13,326 nucleotides of DNA. Source: Bacillus_BA songklensis (GTDB taxonomy: Bacteria; Bacillota; Bacilli; Bacillales; Bacillaceae_H). This document shows positions 1 to 6,492 of the stretch, one piece after another (positions within the stretch are counted from its first letter, which is position 1; every line of letters begins with the position of its first letter). The translations under genes and the position numbers were made by a program. The stretch covers positions 1 to 13,326 of the forward strand of contig NZ_JBHRZT010000031.1 in assembly GCF_042649685.1 (NCBI RefSeq), given 5' to 3'. Below the pieces are notes generated by a model. It was not told where the DNA came from and ran no database searches. It worked only from the letters and a program-made list of their open reading frames with translations.

Positions 1-82
1 AAAATAGCTTCTCTTCTTAGAGTTGGACAAAAATCAAATAAATATTATTTGCGAGAGGGAGACTTGACAGTTTCGTTCATAT

Positions 83-376
83 CAGAACCCAGCCTATCCC
101 GTAGCGATTCAAGAGTTAAAAGAAGAGAAAAGTATGCCTGAAGGCATACAAATAAGGCAAGTTAGATATCTCAATAATATAGTGGAACAAGATCACCGTT
201 TCATTAAGAAACGTGTGCGTTCTATGTTGGGATTCAAGTCGTATGAAACAGCTACTTCTATATTGAGTGGCGTTGAAGCTATGCATATGATAAAAAAAGG
301 ACAACTTCCCCCACAGGTGAAGTCTGCCCAAAATGAAGTTGGATTCATACATAAGTTGTTTGGAATTGCATCATAA
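83..376 (+). pseudogene. IS6-family transposase, C-terminal fragment
   Basis: The frame reads NPAYPVAIQEL, then an RQVRYLNNIVEQDHRFIKKR block, then a GFKSYETA...GVEAMHMIKKGQ block, which are hallmarks of the C-terminal catalytic half of IS6/IS26-type DDE transposases. The glutamate in NNIVEQDH lies in the region of the last DDE acid. Read upstream in the same frame, a TGA lies at 65-67 and the expected VDKNPAY block is damaged just before 83. The copy therefore looks 5'-broken rather than merely cut by the window edge. No start codon for a full transposase is visible. The ATG at 134 is an internal methionine. Confidence 0.75.
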
Positions 377-438
377 TCTGTCATTGAACAGTCCATGTAG
401 GTTCTATGTCTCTATCAAATGGTTTTTGCACCAGAACC
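83..438 (+). mobile_element. IS6-family element, 3' part with right terminal inverted repeat
   Basis: This is the downstream portion of an IS6-family insertion sequence. It contains the C-terminal transposase reading frame (stop at 374-376) and then a short tail ending in the right terminal repeat at 421-438, TTTTTGCACCAGAACC. The complement, GGTTCTGGTGCAAAAA, matches the left end at 13227 and a degraded end at 10201. Homology to the second copy (10201-10609, opposite strand) is clear from about position 83. Bases 1-82 do not align convincingly to a transposase, so either the element is truncated there or the window starts in a rearranged copy. Element identity is firm; the left limit is approximate. 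Confidence 0.85.
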
Positions 439-682
439 AATCCAATTAACAGCAACTGTTAAACCCACACCAAGAGGTTGTACATGGCTTACCATGTATG
501 TTAATGGTAAGCCAATCATGTTCAGCGCTACTAAAAGAGAGGCTGCTCATAGCAATGCTATTCTATGAAATGTTGCTAAAAGAAATGCTGCTCTAAGAAG
601 GGAGGAAGTGGCTTTGTCGCCAACCGTTGTCAGGGAAGAGGTATCTGATATTTCATCCACTAACTACTCTTTCCCCTTATAA
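439..682 (+). pseudogene. Interrupted reading frame behind the IS6 end, unknown product
   Basis: A frame enters from the IS end and runs to TAA at 680-682 with a single internal stop, TGA at 566-568. Replacing that TGA by CGA (one transition) would give a continuous stretch of about 80 residues containing TMYVNGKPIMFSATKREAAH and later NVAKRNAALRREEVALS. A good intrinsic terminator follows 43 bases after the stop, as expected for the end of a real gene. The IS appears to have removed its 5' part. I do not recognise the family. The segment also carries a 7-bp inverted repeat (446-462) and a perfect 11-bp one (485-514), so it may instead be non-coding structured DNA. Confidence 0.3.
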
Positions 683-724
683 GAGAAGAGCTCGATAAGA
701 CAAGCGGATAGCCTTCCAATAGGG

Positions 725-758
725 AAAACAGCGTCTGGAGTAGCGGACGCTGTTTTTT
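725..758 (+). terminator. Rho-independent terminator
   Basis: AACAGCGTC (727-735) pairs perfectly with GACGCTGTT (746-754) around a 10-base loop, and a run of T follows to 758. The stem is GC-rich and the U-tract is correctly placed for plus-strand transcription, so it most likely ended the gene whose remains lie at 439-682. Confidence 0.8.
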
Positions 759-814
759 ATACAATCGGAAAGTATATCTTTTTATGGATAATCGTATAAG
801 GGCAACTACGGTTT

Positions 815-950
815 TGCCGTCGCCAAAGGCTCTCGGCAATCTCCGACGCAAAAATGTCGGGTTTACGGGGGCATCGAGCCCCCTAGAACCCGACTGTATC
901 AGGCTATCGCCTAATACAGTGCGCTTCTTTTTCTGCCCTGCCAGGGCAGT
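815..950. other. Hairpin-rich block resembling a MOBQ-type oriT
   Basis: Three structures are packed together. (1) 857-893: TCGGGTT...AACCCGA enclosing GGGGGC-ATCGA-GCCCCC, with symmetric 3-base internal loops. (2) 893-920: ACTGTATCAGGC-TATC-GCCTAATACAGT, a 12-bp inverted repeat with one mismatch. (3) 933-949: CTGCCCTG-C-CAGGGCAG, perfect. Directly abutting repeat 2 is AGTGCGC (918-924). In MOBQ-type transfer origins (RSF1010, pC221 and pIP501 groups) an inverted repeat is followed by a nick region with the core TAAGTGCGCCCT, and the layout here is the same although the sequence match is partial. No relaxase gene is present in the window. The oriT call is an inference from architecture. Confidence 0.4.
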
Positions 951-1122
951 TCAGAAAAAATCGCTTTAAAAGTAACGGCTGCCTACCTTGCGGCATGTTT
1001 TCAGTCGCCATAGGTGCGTCCTTCCTTCGTTCTCCTCATTGTAACAAGTTCGCTTATGACAGCGGGAAGGGCGGGCGCAAGGGGAAAGAAATCGGCAAAG
1101 CCAAGTAGGACATAATAGGAGC
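951..1122. other. Intergenic stretch without a recognisable gene
   Basis: I see no credible coding sequence between the hairpin block and the cobalt operon terminator region. Base composition at about 960-1090 is more GC-rich than the neighbouring cbi genes, and it continues the style of the oriT-like block, which suggests the same plasmid-derived origin. Confidence 0.4.
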
Positions 1123-1153
1123 TTATAAGGAGAGGTTTAGCCTCTTTTGTTTA
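1123..1153. terminator. Possible weak terminator after cbiO
   Basis: TTATAA-GG-AGAGG-TTTAG-CCTCT-TTTGT-TTATAA forms a nested inverted repeat just beyond the cbiO stop codon. The core stem is only 5 bp (1131-1135 with 1141-1145). The T-rich side favours plus-strand use, but its position suggests it ends the leftward cbi operon. Confidence 0.35.
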
Positions 1154-1166
1154 TAAAGGCGTGCTT

Positions 1167-2027
1167 TTACGAACTGTAAGGAATCTTTTCAATACTATAT
1201 CTAATCTTTTGAAACAATTCTTCTTTACTTTGAGGTATCGTTTGACTTGAAGCGAGAAACTTTTCTTGAACGAGAGTTTGAAAGGTTTCCATAACCCATG
1301 GTTTATCTAAATGAGCTTTTTTTATCAATTTATCCCGTTCGAACACTGTGACCGGATCTCCATGACACAGTATTTCCCCATCATGCATCACGATAATCTC
1401 ATCAGCCCACTGGTAAGCAAGATTCACATCATGGGTAGATAAAATAATGGTTTTTCCCTGTTTTTGTATGTGATCTAATACCTTCATGATTTGTTTAGAA
1501 AAATAAGAATCGAGTCCTGCTGTCGGTTCATCAAGAATAATGACTTCAGGATCCATGGCTAATACCCCTGCTATAGCGACACGTTTTTTTTGGCCTAAGC
1601 TTAGAAAATGGGTAGGCTTATCTCTAAATCTTGTAGTCTCTGTCTGCTCCATGGCCCACTCCACTTTACGCAAGACTTCTTCCTTTAATAAACCCAAATT
1701 TTGTGGACCAAAAGAAATATCTTGAATAACACTGGCCGAAAACAATTGAGAATCCGGGTCTTGAAAGACAATTCCCACCTGCTTACGTAGTGAAAGCAGC
1801 GATTTTCGATCATACGCTACTTCTTTTCCTTTAAAACGAATAGTTCCATTTGTTGGTTGCAGAATACCGTTTAAGTGTAAAAATAACGTAGATTTCCCAG
1901 CACCGTTATTACCTAATAAGGCTATTTTCTTTCCCTGCTTAATCGTAAGGGAGAGGTTTCTCAAAGCGATGGTACCATCAGCATAACAATGAGATAAGTG
2001 ATCAATATCAAAAAGAATTGGTTTCAT
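1167..2027 (-). CDS. cbiO: CbiO, ATP-binding subunit of cobalt ECF transporter
   Basis: Energy-coupling ATPase of the CbiMNQO cobalt importer, acting on the inner face of the membrane with CbiQ. It is a full-length ABC protein of 286 residues. The Walker A motif GNNGAGKST is at residues 39-47, the Q-loop glutamine about 89 (FQDPDSQLF), the signature LSLGQKKR at 142-149, Walker B IILDEP with D166-E167, and the H-loop histidine 199 in STHD. The C-terminal tail after about residue 225 is typical of ECF ATPases. The start codon directly follows the cbiQ stop codon with no gap, so translation is coupled. Its composition is AT-rich like the rest of this operon. A nickel importer would look similar; the adjacent Co-type nitrile hydratase favours cobalt. 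Confidence 0.93.
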   Translation of the reverse strand: MKPILFDIDHLSHCYADGTIALRNLSLTIKQGKKIALLGNNGAGKSTLFLHLNGILQPTNGTIRFKGKEVAYDRKSLLSLRKQVGIVFQDPDSQLFSASVIQDISFGPQNLGLLKEEVLRKVEWAMEQTETTRFRDKPTHFLSLGQKKRVAIAGVLAMDPEVIILDEPTAGLDSYFSKQIMKVLDHIQKQGKTIILSTHDVNLAYQWADEIIVMHDGEILCHGDPVTVFERDKLIKKAHLDKPWVMETFQTLVQEKFLASSQTIPQSKEELFQKIRYSIEKIPYSS

Positions 2028-2816
2028 CTATAAGCTTCCTCCAAACTGTACATATACGATTGCCATTCCTGCGAATATTACTGTGATGATGAACCAACTG
2101 ACAGATGAGTAGCGATAAGATTGATTAAAAAGCAAAATCTCATCCTCATAGCCTCTGGAATTCATGGCCATCGACAATTGTTTCGTACGTTCAAACACTT
2201 TTAAAAACAGGACAGAAATAAGCAGTCCAAGAGACTTCATTCCTTGTCGAATGGTTATGTACCCCATCCGGGAAGACTGTGCTTGATAAATTTTTACTGA
2301 TTCTTCCAAAAATACAAAAATGAATCGGTACGTTAAGGTGATCAATTCAATAAATAGTGGTGGTAATTTTAGTTTTCGCAATACATCGAGAATGGCTGTC
2401 AAAGGTGTTGTTAAAGTCAAAAAGTATAAACAACTCACGCTGCTTAGTACTACGAAGACAAGGTTTACCGCTCGCTTTAGACTTTCTTTGCTTATGCAAA
2501 TCTGCCAATTACCTATATATGTAGACCAAATAACCTCCGAGATTACAGTGTGTCCATCGGCGAAAGAAATAAGGATCGTGATCATTCCTGAAAACAGAAA
2601 AAATAATGGTAATACAAGCAATTTTATATAATATGAAAGTGGAATCCTTGCTATAACAACAGTAAAAACACTCATTACTATAAAAGCGATGAATGACACC
2701 AAGGGGTCTTTGACAATTAACACAAACAACAGCAAGCAAAGAGAAAGTGTCATCTTTTCCACTGGATGAACGTTCTGCAACCTATTGAAATAAGCATATT
2801 TATCAATTAGTAACAT
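2028..2816 (-). CDS. cbiQ: CbiQ, transmembrane T subunit of cobalt ECF transporter
   Basis: Membrane coupling protein of 262 residues linking the substrate-binding CbiM/CbiN unit to the ATPase CbiO. It has several long hydrophobic segments (about residues 25-45, 65-85, 115-140 and 240-258). In its cytoplasmic part it carries the family coupling signature near residues 210-225, ERTKQLSMAMNSRGYEDEI, containing the conserved Ala-x-x-x-Arg-Gly element that docks on the ATPase. The start overlaps the last 14 bases of cbiN, and the stop abuts the cbiO start, indicating one translationally coupled operon. Confidence 0.92.
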   Translation of the reverse strand: MLLIDKYAYFNRLQNVHPVEKMTLSLCLLLFVLIVKDPLVSFIAFIVMSVFTVVIARIPLSYYIKLLVLPLFFLFSGMITILISFADGHTVISEVIWSTYIGNWQICISKESLKRAVNLVFVVLSSVSCLYFLTLTTPLTAILDVLRKLKLPPLFIELITLTYRFIFVFLEESVKIYQAQSSRMGYITIRQGMKSLGLLISVLFLKVFERTKQLSMAMNSRGYEDEILLFNQSYRYSSVSWFIITVIFAGMAIVYVQFGGSL

Positions 2817-3111
2817 TTGACACCTTCTTCTCTTTTTCCCCGACCTGCTTGTTCTTTCCCCTCATGAAACCAATAAAATATCCGATAAATCCCGCGCCGA
2901 TTGCTGCTTGCAAAGCGAATAACAAGCTTTCAATCTCCCCACTTGGAGGCTCCCAAAGAGTATGAAACCAAGGTTTATAGTCAGGTGCTATTTCACCGAT
3001 TGCTTCTTCCGCTTGACCATCAGATCCCCCAAACTCTGCTCCATGCTGGATGAAGAGGGGAACAACAGCAAGGATGATCACAATTAAAAGTAGTATCATA
3101 TTCTTCTTCAT
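2803..3111 (-). CDS. cbiN: CbiN, small membrane subunit of cobalt ECF transporter
   Basis: A protein of 102 residues with two membrane helices (about residues 4-22 and 66-85) and an extracytoplasmic loop containing FGGSDGQAEEAI, the family hallmark, followed by a proline-rich PWFHTLWEPPSGE stretch. CbiN helps CbiM load Co2+. I place the start at 3111 rather than the upstream in-frame ATG at 3138, because AAGGAGG lies at the right distance before MKKNMILLL and the upstream one would lie inside cbiM. The chosen ATG is one base after the cbiM stop. Confidence 0.9.
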   Translation of the reverse strand: MKKNMILLLIVIILAVVPLFIQHGAEFGGSDGQAEEAIGEIAPDYKPWFHTLWEPPSGEIESLLFALQAAIGAGFIGYFIGFMRGKNKQVGEKEKKVSNVTN

Positions 3112-3112
3112 A

Positions 3113-3856
3113 TTAACGCCCCTCCTTGGATAAGACACGTAACAGCTTTAGTTCTTTTAAATTATATTTTGTTAACACATTCATAATAATGACTGTTAAC
3201 AGCCCTTCACTGATTGCCAAAGGAATTTGTGTAATAGCAAAAATACTAGAGAATTTAACAAAAGAAGCCATCATACCACCAACCTCGGAAGGAAAGGCTA
3301 AAGCTAATTGAAAAGATGTCACTACATAAGTACCCAAATTACCTAAAGCAGCAGCTAAAAAAACAGCAACAGAAAAAGAAAGACCTACTTTGGTTGCGCC
3401 TTTATAAACAAGATAAGCAATGATAGGACCAACAACAGCCATTGAAAAAGCATTTGCTCCTAAAGTTGTTAAACCACCGTGAGCCAGCAATAAAGATTGA
3501 AAAAGGAGAACGATAAATCCAACAACACTCATCGCTGTAGGGCCGAAAAGAACCGTACCAAGTCCAACCCCTGTAGGATGAGAACAACTTCCAGTAACGG
3601 AAGGGATTTTTAAAGCAGATAGCACAAAAGCAAATGCTCCAGATAGGCCGATCATCATTTTTAATTCTGGATGTTCCTTTACTTTCTTTTTAATGGAACG
3701 TAAACCTATGATTAAAGATGGTAAAGTGACCCCCCACCAAAATATAGCCCATTCAATAGGTAAGAACCCTTCCATGATATGCATGGCGAAGGACTGTTTA
3801 GGAATATATAGTAATAGAACTGCAAAATAAATGATTATGAGGGTTTTCTTTTTCAT
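3113..3856 (-). CDS. cbiM: CbiM, substrate-binding S subunit of cobalt ECF transporter
   Basis: Membrane protein that binds the metal ion. The start at 3856 is preferred over 3871 because AAAGGAG lies five bases before it. The first 25 or so residues form a cleavable signal peptide ending ...KQSFA, leaving a mature N-terminus MHIMEGFLP. In this family the new N-terminal Met-His coordinates Co2+/Ni2+, so the leader is functional and expected. The GSCSHPTGVGLGTVLFGP block and the later LLAHGGLTTLGANAFSM block supply further conserved ligands and pore residues. About six or seven hydrophobic segments follow. Gene order fdx-M-N-Q-O on one strand with minimal spacing marks one operon. Confidence 0.93.
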   Translation of the reverse strand: MKKKTLIIIYFAVLLLYIPKQSFAMHIMEGFLPIEWAIFWWGVTLPSLIIGLRSIKKKVKEHPELKMMIGLSGAFAFVLSALKIPSVTGSCSHPTGVGLGTVLFGPTAMSVVGFIVLLFQSLLLAHGGLTTLGANAFSMAVVGPIIAYLVYKGATKVGLSFSVAVFLAAALGNLGTYVVTSFQLALAFPSEVGGMMASFVKFSSIFAITQIPLAISEGLLTVIIMNVLTKYNLKELKLLRVLSKEGR

Positions 3857-3936
3857 TTTTACTCCTTTCATTTCTCTATCTCCTTAAATGATGTAATTCA
3901 TGAAATCTCATTAGATAATAAATGCTACATATGAAC

Positions 3937-4296
3937 CTATTTTTTTAATACACCTTTTACCGTATGATCTGTTCTGTGAAATCTTGCATTCTCGTAATAG
4001 TGACTAACTTTTTGTTCATATAGTACTCCTTCACTCAATGCTTTAACAAAAGCTGAAGCATCACTAGGTTGAAATTGTTTATACCATATTCCTTCTGGAT
4101 ACTGCACCACAACACATGTATCTTGGCATCGACCATTACATCTTGTTCTCGTTGTATGTATAATATTCTCAAGTCCATTTTGACTAATTTCCTGCCGGAT
4201 ACTTTGTGTTACTTCTTCTGCTTCATTTCTCATACAAGAAGAACCATTACAAATAAGGATATGATGTTTTAAATGATCAAAATTCCAAGTTGCCAT
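3937..4296 (-). CDS. [2Fe-2S] thioredoxin-like ferredoxin domain protein
   Basis: A protein of 119 residues, with CNGSSC (Cys16, Cys21) near the N-terminus and CNGRC (Cys53, Cys57, plus Cys61) about 32 residues later. This is the cysteine spacing of the thioredoxin-like [2Fe-2S] ferredoxin fold. Small proteins of this type accompany cobalamin or cobalt genes in bacilli (CbiW-like). Here it heads the cbiMNQO operon, 80 bases before cbiM. The start is set by GGGGAG eight bases upstream of the ATG at 4296. The function is unproven; electron transfer or metal handling linked to cobalt uptake is an inference. No cobalamin riboswitch is seen upstream, where an IS6 relic lies instead. Confidence 0.8.
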   Translation of the reverse strand: MATWNFDHLKHHILICNGSSCMRNEAEEVTQSIRQEISQNGLENIIHTTRTRCNGRCQDTCVVVQYPEGIWYKQFQPSDASAFVKALSEGVLYEQKVSHYYENARFHRTDHTVKGVLKK

Positions 4297-4345
4297 TCAT
4301 ATATCTCCCCTTTTTATTTATAATTGCATGCCATACTAACAATCT

Positions 4346-4421
4346 GAATTGCTTCATAAATCTCAAGATAACAATTAAAATACAAGTTATGTTTCTATCA
4401 AATGATTTTTGCACCACAACC
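4346..4421 (+). mobile_element. Relic of an IS6-family right end
   Basis: TTTCTATCAAATGATTTTTG (4392-4411) followed by CACCACAACC closely repeats 409-438 (TCTCTATCAAATGGTTTTTG then CACCAGAACC), the right end of the left IS6 copy, in the same orientation. Weaker similarity upstream (AATTGC-TCATAA-TCT) suggests the relic begins near 4346. It separates the AT-rich cobalt operon from the nitrile hydratase block and lies only about 50 bases upstream of the ferredoxin gene, so it may have brought or replaced that operon's promoter. Confidence 0.7.
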
Positions 4422-4587
4422 CATATAAGACATGCGAGTAGAGCATTATTTATCGTTTTAGATTTCACGCATTTTTTCTTTTCTCGAAGATCTAGAGGCG
4501 AAATACAAGTGCTCTCAAAACAGAGGCTTTCTTAGGGGGTAAGCTTCTTCGTGACGTATAGCACTCATCTATTATGTTTCTGTGGGG
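4422..4587. other. Intergenic stretch, no gene recognised
   Basis: Between the IS6 relic and the nitrile hydratase terminator I find no credible gene. GTGCT (4509-4513) and AGCAC (4559-4563) are complementary, but the interval is long. I looked for cobalamin, NiCo and other riboswitch cores on the minus strand and saw none. Confidence 0.4.
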
Positions 4588-4645
4588 AACAAGTGTATAT
4601 GTACTTGTTTAACAAATAGGACAACGCAATGTTGTCCCATTTGTT
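4588..4645 (-). terminator. Tandem hairpins ending the nitrile hydratase operon
   Basis: 4611-4645 contains a 15-bp inverted repeat with a single mismatch, AACAAATAGGACAAC-GCAAT-GTTGTCCCATTTGTT. Immediately beyond it (in the minus direction) is a second 7-bp repeat, AACAAGT (4588-4594) with ACTTGTT (4603-4609). The long stem sits 13 bases past the accessory gene stop codon. It lacks a long uninterrupted U-tract on the minus strand but should be an effective transcript end or 3' stabiliser. Confidence 0.7.
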
Positions 4646-4657
4646 ACATACTTATTT

Positions 4658-5032
4658 TTAATAAAAAACCTCGTCTCGTTCCCCGGTCCGAAATTCACTG
4701 GCGCGGGCTTCGACTTCGCGCTTGTCCAGCATTCCCGTTTCCACAACAAGCCGCTCAAGGGCTTTCATCCAATGCTCATAGTAGTTCCAGTTAGGATTAT
4801 CCCTTTGTCCGTCGTTCTCCTTCTCCCATACTGCAATCTGCTGGATCAGGCGAGACCGGAAATCTTCCCATGAGGTAAAATTCTTTTCCTCGTACATGGC
4901 AAGCGCCATACCGAAAGAGAGTCTTTCCCAAGGCTCTTGGAAGTCTAATTCTCCGTTTTTTCTGGGCGGTGAGGTTTCCTCGGGCATATATGCTATAATA
5001 GATTCAGTAGAATTCGTCTCACAACTTTTCAT
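4658..5032 (-). CDS. Nitrile hydratase accessory (activator) protein, P14K type
   Basis: A protein of 124 residues needed in Co-type systems to insert cobalt into, and help oxidise, the alpha subunit by subunit exchange. It shows the family features EPWERLSFGMALAMYE and then a long helical region with WxDFRSRLI, YYEHWMKALERLVVETGML and a short C-terminus. These share ancestry with the N-terminal helices of the beta subunit (compare DWERITFGLVAGT there). It lies 10 bases after nthA; its Shine-Dalgarno AGGAGG overlaps the nthA stop codon. The order beta-alpha-accessory is the standard Co-type arrangement. Confidence 0.9.
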   Translation of the reverse strand: MKSCETNSTESIIAYMPEETSPPRKNGELDFQEPWERLSFGMALAMYEEKNFTSWEDFRSRLIQQIAVWEKENDGQRDNPNWNYYEHWMKALERLVVETGMLDKREVEARASEFRTGERDEVFY

Positions 5033-5042
5033 GGGTTACCTC

Positions 5043-5696
5043 CTATCGCATAGTAGCCGCAGGCGGCTCTACTAATGAGACACCAATCATGGCATCTCGA
5101 GTAACGAGTTCTGCAAGTTCTTCCTCGGTCATTCCTTCCGTACCCGCAGGTCTTTGCGGTAATACCATAAATCGTACTTCAGAACTACTGTCCCATACCC
5201 GAATTTCGACTGATTCAGGCAAGTCTACACCGAATTCTTGAAGTACCTGTCTCGGTTCTTTGACAACACGAGCCCGGTAGGCAGGTTCTTTGTACCACGA
5301 AGGCGGTAAACCAAGCAACGGCCAAGGATAGCATGAACATAGGGTGCAAACGACTACATTGTGTACCGTATCCGTATTTTCCACTACCCGGATAATTTCT
5401 CCCTGCAGACCATAATATCCGAGTTCTTTTAATACTGTCTCTGGCTCCTCTAGCAATCTTTGTTTGAAAACGGGATCTGTCCAGGCCTTAGCGACGACCT
5501 TGGCTCCGTTCATCGGTCCAAGCTCATGTTCATAATGTTGTACAACCCTGTCGATCGCGTCAGAGGAAATGAGCCCTTTCTCGATAAGTAGTGATGCGAT
5601 AGCGTTTGCCCGTGCCTCCCAAAACGATTGCGGACGTGGATGGTGATGAGGGAATCGGGAATCTACCTTGTGTTTAGTGTGTGTGTGTTCAGCCAT
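5043..5696 (-). CDS. nthA: Nitrile hydratase alpha subunit, cobalt type
   Basis: Catalytic subunit converting nitriles to amides (EC 4.2.1.84). The metal site VCTLCSC is at residues 116-122, with Cys117, Cys120, Ser121 and Cys122. Thr118 is the residue that marks Co(III)-type enzymes, where Fe-type enzymes have Ser. Cys120 and Cys122 would be oxidised to sulfinic and sulfenic acid. The following YPWPLLGLPPSWYK block is the conserved core. The N-terminus is histidine-rich (HTHTKH, HHHPRP). The start at 5696 follows AAGGAGGAG; longer in-frame extension upstream lies inside the beta gene and lacks a site. Length 217 residues is normal. Confidence 0.96.
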   Translation of the reverse strand: MAEHTHTKHKVDSRFPHHHPRPQSFWEARANAIASLLIEKGLISSDAIDRVVQHYEHELGPMNGAKVVAKAWTDPVFKQRLLEEPETVLKELGYYGLQGEIIRVVENTDTVHNVVVCTLCSCYPWPLLGLPPSWYKEPAYRARVVKEPRQVLQEFGVDLPESVEIRVWDSSSEVRFMVLPQRPAGTEGMTEEELAELVTRDAMIGVSLVEPPAATMR

Positions 5697-5719
5697 ATTA
5701 AACTCCTCCTTAAAAATGA

Positions 5720-6409
5720 TTAATTTGTAATCGGTTCCAAATAAGCTTCCCAAAGATCGACATAAACTGAATCTTTCTGTTTGACTCCCCACAATTCTTC
5801 GCCCTCAAAACGCACTCGATAGATATATTGCGGGTTTTCTCCCCTCCGATGGGCGGCATCATCAGGGAAAACATGAGCCCCATAAACTTCATCGATGACA
5901 CCATACTTGTCACGAACGTAACGCGGGAATCTTGTATGGCCAGTTGGATGAATGTTCCTTGTCTTAACTCTCTGTCCTACCTCAAACCGTGGAAGAGCCG
6001 ATATTTCGCGCTCCGGAGACAAGCCTTCCAGCAGGGCTTTTTCAACAACCTGTACTAATTCCGGATCCTCCCGGCGTGGTATTTTTGTATCCGGATTCTC
6101 GAGGAACATTTGTGTTCGATCTTCGAGTTTTTCGGCATCCAATACTCCCGTTTCTAATAAGTTGTATTCGACGGTCGCAATCCAGTGGCCATAATATGAT
6201 GACGTCAGATAGTCCACTGGGCGCATGAGTTCAATGCCAATCCTAAATTCATCAAAGGCCTTCATCCCTAATCCTTGTGCCATCGTTCCAGCCACAAGCC
6301 CGAAAGTAATCCTTTCCCAATCATATGTGAAGTAAGGGTCGTCTTTTTCTTTTACATACATAACTTTCCCAAATCCATCCATACCTCCAACATCGTGGAT
6401 ACCATTCAT
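5720..6409 (-). CDS. nthB: Nitrile hydratase beta subunit
   Basis: Non-metal subunit of the hydratase heterotetramer, shaping the active-site channel. The protein has 229 residues and begins with the family signature MNGIHDVGGMDGFG. The start at 6409 is preferred to the GTG at 6418, because AGGAGG would touch the GTG but is nine bases from the ATG. The N-terminal helical domain holds DWERITFGLVAGT and FRIGIELMRP (conserved arginine near the active site). The C-terminal SH3-like domain carries VKTRNIHPTGHTRFPRYVRD and GVIDEVYGAHVFPD. It lies 83 bases after fmdA and 23 bases before nthA in the same operon. GC content is visibly higher than in the cbi genes. Confidence 0.95.
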   Translation of the reverse strand: MNGIHDVGGMDGFGKVMYVKEKDDPYFTYDWERITFGLVAGTMAQGLGMKAFDEFRIGIELMRPVDYLTSSYYGHWIATVEYNLLETGVLDAEKLEDRTQMFLENPDTKIPRREDPELVQVVEKALLEGLSPEREISALPRFEVGQRVKTRNIHPTGHTRFPRYVRDKYGVIDEVYGAHVFPDDAAHRRGENPQYIYRVRFEGEELWGVKQKDSVYVDLWEAYLEPITN

Positions 6410-6492
6410 TTTTATCACCCTCCTATTAAACTAATTAGATAGACAACTACCCCAAAGCGATATGGTTTTGTTTTTTGCTTTTCTTTAATTGT

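Noticed and set aside
446..620. CRISPR-like short repeats (GCTGCTC, TGCTATTC, GTTGCTAAAAG, ATGCTGCTC)
   Set aside because: The units are irregular in length and sequence with no constant spacers; they read as a biased coding-like sequence.
784..969. Short open frames on both strands across the hairpin block (also 660-851 minus)
   Set aside because: No ribosome site and no recognisable protein; the sequence is dominated by inverted repeats and is better explained as a structured DNA element.
4422..4660. Possible metal or cobalamin riboswitch upstream of the cobalt operon
   Set aside because: I found inverted repeats but none of the conserved cores of B12 or NiCo riboswitches; the strong hairpin at 4611-4645 is explained as the nitrile hydratase terminator.
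5697..5792. N-terminal extension of the nitrile hydratase alpha subunit by 32 residues
   Set aside because: It would overlap the beta gene and has no ribosome site, whereas AAGGAGGAG precedes the ATG at 5696 and homologues begin there.
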